Origin: Elgaria multicarinata webbii
Taxonomy: Eukaryota > Chordata > Lepidosauria > Squamata > Anguidae
Length of the DNA stretch: 64,000 bases
Direction: 5' to 3'
NCBI RefSeq assembly: GCF_023053635.1
Contig: NC_086178.1
Location: forward strand, 48,258,726 to 48,322,725
Of this stretch, positions 34,995-64,000 are shown one piece after another. Position numbers and translations under genes: made by a program. Positions within the stretch are counted from its first letter, which is position 1. The number at the start of each line of letters is the position of its first letter. A model generated the notes under the pieces. The model had not been told where the DNA came from, searched no databases, and worked only from the letters and a program-made list of their open reading frames with translations.

Positions 34995-36594
34995 CTGTCT
35001 CTACTGTGGTGTGTTGGAGATTCTCCTCATAATCTCTACTGAGAAGTGATGGTCAGATCAGTAGCTAGTTTTGATCCAAATAGCACCTCAATGTGTTTTA
35101 ATCTTTGAGAGCAGCAAAATTTCCCCTCTACAGCTGTGGTGTAAGGAGATGAAGCTGTAGTACTTTGGACAACAATAATTAGTGTGGGTTATCTAGTTCC
35201 TAATGGGGAAAACAAGGGTACATTTGCATATAGGAGGTGTAGGGGAGCTGACGGTGCTAATGTGATTGGGAATGGCCAGCAATAGTGAGAGGAGTTTAAA
35301 ACAAGGGGGAAAGTATATAAGCAAATATGTATAAACACATTTAGGCATTTCCCCCCCCCCCCCAGTTGGGAATGAAAATTAAGGGCTTGTCAAAGGCTTT
35401 ATGGAAGACAAAAGGAGAGGGGTGGTGCTGTGTAGTTGTTTTGGGTGGGCATTCCAAGTATACGGAGCAGAAACAGAATATTGATAATATGGCCTTTTCA
35501 GTGATTGCTAAACAATTTTCAGTCAACACTTCAGTCAATTTTGTTGACTTAGGATGCAATTGTGTGTGAGTCCCATTGAATTTCCAGTGATTTACTTTTG
35601 AGCATACATGCATGGGATTGGACTGTTACTCTGTCAGTGTCAACTTAGTTTAGATTTATTACATTTGTCTTATGGACCATTAAAGCAAGTTAATTATAAA
35701 GAATTTTGGTAAAATGGTCCTAGTGCTTTGTTGAATGGATGCATCAAATTCTGCTTCTTGGTGCTTTTTGATATGATGGATATTGCTGGGTGTGTCCTGG
35801 CACAAGTAATTTGAGCATTACAGCTTCAGTTTTCTTACTTTTATTTGCTAATTTAACCAACTAAAATTATTTTTCACACTTGATGTATTATATTTTATGA
35901 ATACATAGTAAAAACTTAAGTAATCAGTTCTGTTTTCAGTGAAAGTCACTGAAAGTGGTGAAATCAGAATTAAAAATAAAGTTTTAAGGGTTCAAAAATA
36001 AAGTTTTTGAAGCAGAATTCAAAAATGTCCTCTGCTACAGCTCTAAAATGCTTTGATATCATGGAGATGGTGCTCTGGTTAACTTGGAATTTTGACCATC
36101 TTTTGTCCAACATTTGTGTTGCGTATTTTAGGCTGCGTATTTTACTATTTTATTTAGTATTTTAGGTGGATGTGAAATAATACATAATGAACCAGATATT
36201 CCATTGTCACTATGTAGGAGAATAGAGTGGTATTGCAATTGGTGTTGTAGGCTTTATCAGTGCTGCCATGTTTTGTGCAGAAGCTTAAATTCATTACTCT
36301 TTTGAAATGGCTTACAGTACTTCACTTCCTATTTTTAAATGACTATAAAGTATATAAGAGGATTTCCTCTTACACCATGAACAAGCTTAGTAGTGGACTT
36401 TTTGAGTAGTATTTTCAATAACGCAAGGGTTCATCTTTGTCAAAAGAAATGGCAAATGTTGTGAGCCTTTCCACCTTTAACATAGAAAAATCACAGACTG
36501 GCTGGCTTCATATCTGAAATCTGGGTGCAGGCAGTTCAAAGAGAAAAGGTTTTTCATTGTTATCTTGTTTCATGTGTGGTATTGTTTGAAAATG

Positions 36595-36825
36595 TAGAGT
36601 AGGGACACCATGATTTGTTGTTAACCCTCAACAAACTGGAGTGCCAAGTTCGGATATCATGACGAACAACTGAGGAACTAGGGTGTTTTTCGGTTGTTTT
36701 AGAAAACATGCAAAGTGGAAGTGGTGATTGGGCGGCAGTGCCCTTGCTCACTCACTCTCATGCAGCCCCACCAATTCATGGGCTGTTTAACCTATGAATT
36801 GGCATTATGTGTGAACCAGAATGTA
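36595..36825. mobile_element. Fold-back element relative, partial
   Basis: 'gttgttaaccctcaacaaac' and 'ggatatcatgacgaacaact' resemble the inner arms of the element at 33735-34227. 'ctcactcactctcatgcagc' and 'gaattggcattatgtgtgaa' resemble its outer part. Degraded. Confidence 0.45.
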
Positions 36826-37954
36826 TAGTTTTCTTGCAAAAGGTGAATGATAGTATGGAACAGTAGGAACAATCCACTTCATTGCTGGGTACTATAGCTT
36901 TAATTCAGAATCTTAGTGCATATTCCAGTTTGACGCTATGTACTTGGGTACTCTAACTTTCTTGTATTTTAAAAGGAATTTTGTTGAAAATTCAATCCTT
37001 CACCCTTCATACTTGACAAGGTTCGCATCTGTATTGCACTTGAGTATGTGTATGCAAATGAAAGGTCAAATGAGAATCTATCTTAAGTAGGGGACATTGT
37101 TTCAGCTTCCCTGTCAGTCAGCGTACACCTTGTTCATCTAATTTCCCTGGAATGAATGTTGCCTGAAATAATCCAGGACCTCTCTTTTAGCCTCCAGGTA
37201 TGTCACTAAAGATTCTCTCACACTTAGCTGAGTAGGAGATAGAATCTCTCTAGGTTTAGCAGGAATGCCTGATAATGTTTTCAGAGTAGACCATCCTTGT
37301 CTAGGTCCTCCAAGGATGAAATTTAAGTGGAGACATAATGTTGGTTTTTGAATCTATTGTGAACTCTCACACTCCCTCCTTTCCTTCTGTGTAAATTCCC
37401 TCTCCCTTAATTGGTTAATGTTAACTGTGCTCACTGCTTCAGGATTACATTGCATGTATATAGCGGTTTCAGGAATACAGTGCCATGTTGTGTATACAGT
37501 ATGTATGTGTGGCTGTCTTTTCCTATAGTGGACTATATTTCCTTGTTAATAAATGGCAGGACTGATGTGAGTGACCTGTAACAATCAGCTTGTAATGTTA
37601 CTCTTCAGTACTGGACATGTGGGAACTGCTGTCTCCATCCTGAATTGTTACCTGGAAGCTATGATCAATTGCATTATCTGAATGGATAAATCAGAGCTGA
37701 ATCCAGAGGACGTGATGATTGGTGAATCTTCTTGTAGCCATGGTGGGGAAGGTTTGCCTGCAAGCAATGGGGGTAACAGTTCATTCTTAAAACATGTTCA
37801 AAGTCTGAGAGTCTTGTTTTATTTGGTCTGTTTTTTTTTTATAAGCAAGTGGCTGTGGCAGCAATGAGCTGTCAGCTTCACTTGTACAGGCTCTGCCATT
37901 TCATGGATAGGGAAGATCTTGCAGTGCTAACCTATTTTTTTTTTTTTTGTAATC

Positions 37955-38500
37955 TCAAGGCTTGACTACTCTAATGAACAAGAACAGTTTAGAAGCTTCA
38001 GCTAGTGCAGAACACTGCTGCTTGTGTCTTCTAGTGGATATCAAAAGGTATGAATGTATACATACATTACTACCTCAGCTGCGCAAGGTGCTGGGATGCT
38101 TCTGAGCTCAATGCAAGGAGCCGGTGTTCTGCCACATGTCTGGGAGACCGTCTCTCCAAGTATCAGCTGCATGCCAGCTTTGGTTAACCAGTCAGGCCCT
38201 ACTTCATAGTCCTTATATGGGTGAAATGAGAACAGTTGAAGCTAGAAGTAGGGCTTTTTCATAAATTGCCTGATGGCTGTGGAATGAACTCTCAGAGGTT
38301 CATAGGTTCCTTCCTTATTGGTCCTTAGGAAAAGTTGTATCGCACATCTTTTCCATTCTGCTTTTGGTTTGACTGATTTTAATGTGTTGGAACTTTTTCA
38401 CCTGTTTACTTTTCTGCATTTTTTTGTACTTACATTTGTATTTGAGTTGTAATTGTGCAAGCTACTTTGAGCAGGTAAGTGAACTGTGCAAGCTACCTTG
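37955..38500 (+). mobile_element. L2-type LINE 3' end, old
   Basis: 'agcttcagctagtgcagaac' is the LVQNTA phrase of L2 RTs. Further on 'gaagtagggctttttcataa' and 'ctgatggctgtggaatgaac' match the AFS-A-P-LWN region. The end is 'aagctactttgagcaggtaa'. Reading frames are broken many times. Confidence 0.65.
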
Positions 38501-39684
38501 AGAAAACACTTTTTTTTTAAAAAAAAAAATCATCTTCAGTTTGAATCTGAATGCAAGGTTTCATAGGCAGTTTTTTAAATCTGCATAGAGTTGGGGGATG
38601 GCCAACTGGCAGCATAAAGAGAGCATCTGACAGGTTCGATTTAGTCCAATTTCCAATTGTTTACCTGTGGCTTTAGGTTACCTAACATTTTTGAGTGCAC
38701 TCATTGGGAACTGCAGAGTAAAGTGCAGACTCTCTCTGCTTTGTAAAATCTCCCCTTTGTTGAGAAGAAGCAAACACTGGGTTTTTCCCAGTGTAGGCGG
38801 TACCACAGCTGACCCTGGGAAATCCCTGATACATTGTCTTTGCCTGTTGATTTTGACCTTGGTTCTGCTGCCTTTCTGCTTCTTATGTAGCACTGGGAGG
38901 GCCGCTACAGCTAGAAAGCATGCCTCTGCCTTTGGCAAGGCCGATGCCACTCCCCAAGGATTAGATTGCTTGGGGAAGGGCACTGATCAGTATAAAGCCA
39001 GGGTTGCTTTGTGGGTGGGAGCTGGACCATCCCTGGTCAAGATGCGTGAAAGCAGCTATGATATCGCTGGTTGAAGATCTGACTTTTAAGCAGCTTGGCT
39101 GCAGGGGAACTAGGCTTTCCATGCTAAAGAAATTGGCTATCTCTGATGTAAATATAAAGGATACATAGTGTGTTGCTATTTGTTCTTGTACAGAATACAG
39201 AACAATTTGCAAATGCAATCTCTGCTGGTTTCTACCCTAACCTCCTTGAGCCATGGGCTTACTATGGCTCATTGTGTTGTGTCAACCTAGGCAGCAGGTA
39301 TTGTTTCAGAGTACTTAGAATTGCACAGGATAGCTGCATGCTGGATCAAATTAAAACCAATGGAGAGCCACCTGAAAAGAACTAAAGGAGTTCTTAGTCA
39401 TTGTAAATCTCTTGCTAAAGAGCAGTTATGGATTTGCCTGCAGGTCTCATTATTATCTATTGAATACCTGCTTAATAAGGAGGGAATAACTTTTCTGCTC
39501 ATAGCCGGAGTGCCTTTTAACTACTTCTTAACTTCATATCAAGTAACCTTTGTTCTTGGTTCTAAGCAGCTTGGGGAGAGAAGAAGGGGTGTCTAATAGG
39601 GTTGCTTAAAGGTTCTTGGCTTGGAGGGGCAAACTTCTTCTTTGTTAATGTATAGGAAGTCTAAGAATGACATCCTGTATATCA

Positions 39685-39768
39685 TAGGAATAAGCCCCAT
39701 TGAACTCAGTGGAGACCTACTTTCGAATAGACATGCATAGGACTGTGCTGTAATTGCTCTCTTAGCCA
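39685..39768. repeat. Squamate interspersed repeat ('gggagtaagcccc' family)
   Basis: 'aataagccccattgaactca' and 'tagacatgcataggactgtg' match the 14318-14415 block closely. Confidence 0.6.
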
Positions 39769-40253
39769 TGACATAGATGTTAAGGTGAATGCTAACTTGA
39801 ATGCGTTTGGGTCTTAGCATTTCTTATTTTGGGGACCTTAAAGCACCTATGTCTGTTCTTACTGTACTGGACAGCAAATAAACAAAACTTTAACTTGTAA
39901 TATATTTGTGGCAGTAAAGTGTGTGGCATGGATGAACTCAGGTGGTGTGTGGGCATGGATTGCTGAGTTGGTTAGGGAACTAAGCAGTTTACAGTATGGC
40001 TTCTGTGGGAGAAGAAACAACGGACTGGGATTAAAACCTTACACTGGGGCAGTCTGAGGACTGGGAGGTGATCATGGAACATAGGGAAACTAAAGAACTA
40101 GGTGCTAAAAGGAAGGAGGTTGTGAAAGAAGGGACCAGAATAGGCTGTTGACAGAAAGTCCAGAAGGACGAGCAGGTGAGGAAAGAGGCTTGAGGAAAGT
40201 GACAGTGGAGAACAGGCAAGGAGAGTCAGAGAGGAGGCTTGGAAAAACCTTCA

Positions 40254-40385
40254 CAGCATAAGAAGAGCCATGCTGGTTCAGATCAAAGGTCCATTCAGTC
40301 CAGTCACACAGTGGCCAACCAGGAACCCACAAGCAGGACACAAGTGCAACAGCACTCTTCCACCCATGTTTCCCAGCCTAGTCTT
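40254..40385 (-). mobile_element. LINE 3'-tail fragment ('GCTGGATCAG' family)
   Basis: 'cataagaagagccatgctgg' continues through 'cacacagtggccaaccagga'. This is the antisense reading of the tail at 18795-19195. Confidence 0.7.
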
Positions 40386-40914
40386 AGGCTGAATACTATG
40401 TTGGGGAGGGTGGAAGAAGGAAGGGAGGGATGCTGGGAAAGCTTGCCCTGAAACATAAAGACCCAGTTTGCACCATTAAACAACCTGTGGGTTTTTAACC
40501 ATTAGTTGTTTTTGAGTGCGAGCGAGCTCGGTCAATGAGCACATATAATTTCTGAATAAAGGAAGGACTAAGTAGGCAGTAGCCTGAAAAACAGGAACTT
40601 GAAACAAGTGGTGGCAGAGCTTGGTGTTGACTGGAAGAACCAAAGATAGAGTAGAACTGGGGTGAAAACTATACGAAGCGGCTAAACTTGGGAGGGATTA
40701 TGCCCTAATCACAGGCAGAAAGGAGAGGGCTTTTTTTAGGGCTCCCTGGTCTGGGCAAGGGAACCAAGGGGCACAGGATTACTACATCTTAGCTCCTGAC
40801 AGGATGATTCTGTCAGTTGTTGGCATCTGTTGTTATTGCTGCATTTTGAGTTGAGTATCCTAAGGGTGACAAATGTGAAAAAAGTGGGAGGTTTCAGAGG
40901 GGCAAGTTTCACAC

Positions 40915-41190
40915 ATTCATAAGAATATAAGAAGAGCCGTGCTGGATCAGACTAAGGGTCCATCTAGTACAGAATTCTGTTCACACAGTGGCCAGCCAGC
41001 TGTTGATGGGAAGCGCACAAGTAGGACATGAGTGCAAAAGCACTCATCTATGTCCCCTAACAACTGGTGTACATAGTCTTACTGCCTCTGATACCGGAAA
41101 TAGCATAGTCATCAGGACTAGTAGTGATTTGAATTCACTGGCTTATTCTGTGATTGACTTGTTTAATTAGGAACTTCTTGGCTATCTATG
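40915..41190 (-). mobile_element. LINE 3'-tail fragment ('GCTGGATCAG' family)
   Basis: 'aagaatataagaagagccgt' and 'cacacagtggccagccagct' are followed by 'caactggtgtacatagtctt'. It is longer and better kept than the copy at 40254. Confidence 0.75.
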
Positions 41191-41943
41191 ACCTCCGACT
41201 AGATGGTGTAATAAAGTAATGAGCCCTGATTAAGTGAGGCAGTGCCTTTATTTGAAAGAAATACATGTTTGAAAATAATATTCTAAATGCTGGAAGCAGT
41301 TTTCAGTTTACACAGTCACCTTTATCAGAGGTTGTTTGAAACAAACAATAAATAAATCATTTTTGCATCAAGCCTGATGTTAATTTAGCAAAGCTGAATG
41401 TTTGAAAAAAACAAATGAGTGAGACGACTTCACAAGGACTCTGTTAATTGGATTACAAATTGACTGTCCTTGTTGGAGGGATCATGTTATCAGCACTCAA
41501 AACAAAGTGATGAAAAATGGCAGCAAATAATTAAAAAGACACTAAATTGCAAATAATCTTCCAGTCTCCATCGTCATGTGCCACCTGGGAACTTCTAAGA
41601 CTGCTGCCTTCTGTTTTTGCTGTAGAATGAGCACAAGGGTGTGTTTCTGCTCATTGCTGTCTTGCAGAACTATGGGCGGATTATATGTATAAAATTAGGC
41701 AGTAAGAAATAACTATATTGTCAAGAAATTTGGTGCCTAAATTTTGCATCATATGCTGCAATGATGTCCTTGGGAAGGTAAAAGGCAATGGTAGAAATAA
41801 CCTTCCCCAGCCTGCTGCTGGTTTAAAATCTCTTTCCCCATAGGAAATATTAATGAAAATGAAAGAAGAATAAACAAGCTGTGATGTGCTTTTGTTGTAC
41901 TAATGAATCTATGTTGACAAAGTGTTTCACTGTTCAATTTCAG

Positions 41944-62144
<20,201 letters not shown>

Positions 62145-64000
62145 CATTGTTGCTGTGGCCTTCATGAGTTGTTGTTTTTTCATGATTTTTTTTTTAAAAA
62201 GTCTTCATAATATATAAATTGTTGCTCTTGTTAGGGGGGTTGAAAGTCTGCAGAAGGGGAAAAATCACCTTGGAGATACAAAAGAAGAAGAAAAATGGTG
62301 GTGGCGAACTCTTCTAGGAGTCTGGAAGAAGTTGTGAACTGAATTACTGGCCTTTTCACCACTTCTGCAGACAACTCAGAAATGGATTTTATTATGCCTG
62401 TGAGGTGTTTTTTTTAAATGACTTTGCTGTACCAGATCCCACTCATTGTGCTCTGTTGGGCACTTTCAATACTTGAACAACAGATTCAAGCTTTTAGAGG
62501 GAGGCATTACTTTGATCTGCTGATCTCCCCCCCCCCCCCGCCTTTCCCTTCCCTTATCTTTGTCAGACAGTCAGTCATTGAAAATATGACAAGCTCTGAG
62601 TTACTAAAGGCAGATGTGGTAGAAATGTGAAAGCTCCTCTTATCCTCTTTCTCTTAATATTCAATTTAGCTATAACTGTTGTAGCATTAACACCCAACTA
62701 CCTAAGAACCATAATTTTTCAATGACTGTCCTTCAAGGCAGAAGAACATGAGCAGAGAGGGAAGAAGAAGGCTCAGCAAAGTTTGCCGTAGAATTTTGTT
62801 GCATGGACTTCTGAACATAAGGGAAAGATGCCTCTAAATTTTGGAGATTGAATACATACGGAGGAAAGGAGGGAAGTGTTCCTTTTCTTTAATGTTCAAA
62901 CCACCCCCTGGGCTTGGGGAGAGAACCCCATTCCTGTGAATTGTCTTCCACTCCTCCTTTGCCTATGTAGGTTTATTGGTAACACTTTAAAGGGATATCT
63001 TGAAAGTGTGTGGTTTTATAGCAAAGTGCTGTATCCATGTTCTGGCTTGGGCTTTGGGATTTATGCTGGTGCCTTTTGAATTTTTAAATTACCCTTCTTT
63101 GTATTAAATACATTTTGTATATGTTGTACATTTTCCCTCCAAAAACAACTTTGGAGTCATCAGGACTAAGTATTAGAGCTCTCTTCCTTTTTATATATAT
63201 AAATATAAATAAATATATATGCACCATTTCTACTAACAAAAGACCCAGCAGATTTGCAAAAAAGAAAAGAAGAAAAAGGAAGATCCAAGACTTTTTGTAT
63301 AATCCAGCCAACTGAACTTCTGAACACCAAAAGTGCTATTCTATGGAGACAAAAATTGGAAGTAAAAGAGTAGCTTAGATTCAACATTATTTTAATTGGT
63401 TTGTGAATGGCTGGATGATGATCCTATCTCTCGAAAGACTTATGAACTACTATGGCCGAAGACAACACAAGATAAAGTGCCTCCCTAAATGAAAGTAATT
63501 GGAGTAGTAAAGGAATTGAATTCTGGTTAATGTGGTCACATATATGTTGGGGACTCCATTGTCACACACATCAGCCTTTTAAAATCACTATGTTTTTATG
63601 TGCAGCTTATGGAGAATTCCTGAGTGATAATGTGCCAAATGATAACAAGAGAGTCATTAATTTGGTGCTATAGCTTTTTTGCATTCCTAGTTGGTATTTT
63701 TGGAAAAACATCTTAAATCCCTAGTTAAGAGGCAACTTCTTACAGCTTTTCTGATGGTCAGTGGCAAGCCTCCTTCCTACCTGTGAACAATATTAAGGTG
63801 TGTTGGCATAAAAACATCTCTGATGCTAGGGTTTCATGAACAGGTTGCAAAATGTGTGTTAGCCAGATTCTGAGCCATTGCATTACAAAGGACACACTGT
63901 CCCCTCAGATCTTGGAGCTGCTTGCACCCTGCTTTGTACCAACAAATGCCTTATTAATACAACTGAAAGCAACACCACACTCCAACCTGCAGTCCTGTAT
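62145..64000 (+). other. PAK2: PAK2 3' UTR and downstream
   Basis: No further frame with a signature is present. It is probably 3' UTR for much of its length, since human PAK2 has a UTR of several kilobases. It includes a C13 run near 62527. The only canonical AATAAA I noticed (63208-63213) sits in an AT-repeat and is a weak candidate. The transcript end may lie beyond the window. Confidence 0.6.

Larger units (their letters stand above)
20300..41943 (+). other. PAK2: PAK2 intron 1 (about 21.6 kb)
   Basis: No exon of another gene was recognised. The intron is dense in repeats, entered separately: LINE tails, fold-back elements, a Helitron-like element and inverted repeats with hammerhead-like cores. 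Stretches without anything I recognise are about 22810-24200, 25410-26400, 31000-33700, 35000-36590 and 41190-41940. Confidence 0.65.

Noticed and set aside
38667-39074. 135-codon plus-strand frame in PAK2 intron 1
   Set aside because: No family signature; it lies just after an old L2 copy and looks like chance.

Overview
The window is vertebrate nuclear DNA, most likely from a squamate reptile (a lizard or snake). It holds three spliced, single-copy genes embedded in AT-rich intron and intergenic DNA. The repeat set points the same way: CR1 and L2 LINE tails, an L1 ORF2 fragment with lizard-type A-rich coding, a BovB/RTE scrap, tRNA-derived SINEs of the Sauria type, a degenerate MIR, and many palindromic DNA elements. 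No prokaryotic genes, CRISPR array, operon or viral genome is visible.

Layout: 1-3.3 kb is intergenic with a CR1 3' end. CEP19 (centriole/cilium base protein) lies on the minus strand at 3572-5102. It faces PIGX (subunit of GPI mannosyltransferase I) on the plus strand across a CpG-rich stretch at about 5.2-5.8 kb, probably a shared bidirectional promoter. Five PIGX coding exons run from 9165 to 14860; the first exon, with the start codon and signal peptide, could not be placed. A second CpG island at about 20.0-20.7 kb looks like the promoter and non-coding first exon of PAK2. PAK2 then fills the rest of the window: 14 coding exons from 41968 to 62144, then 3' UTR. The gene order CEP19(-), PIGX(+), PAK2(+) matches human 3q29.

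The PAK2 exons join in phase to 522 codons plus stop. The Nck- and PIX-binding proline motifs, the CRIB/autoinhibitory region and every catalytic motif of a STE20-family kinase are kept. The three genes are neighbours with separate jobs (ciliogenesis, GPI-anchor synthesis in the ER, Rho-GTPase signalling); nothing suggests a shared pathway.

The less ordinary content is in the repeats: an end-to-end Helitron-like element, a small hAT-like element with an 8-bp target-site duplication, several fold-back elements that carry LINE-tail sequence between their arms, and two inverted-repeat families with hammerhead-ribozyme-like cores (CUGANGA ... GAAA), one resembling Penelope-like element termini. 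I found no convincing undescribed multi-gene system. All calls come from reading the sequence and from remembered family features; no alignment or search was run.
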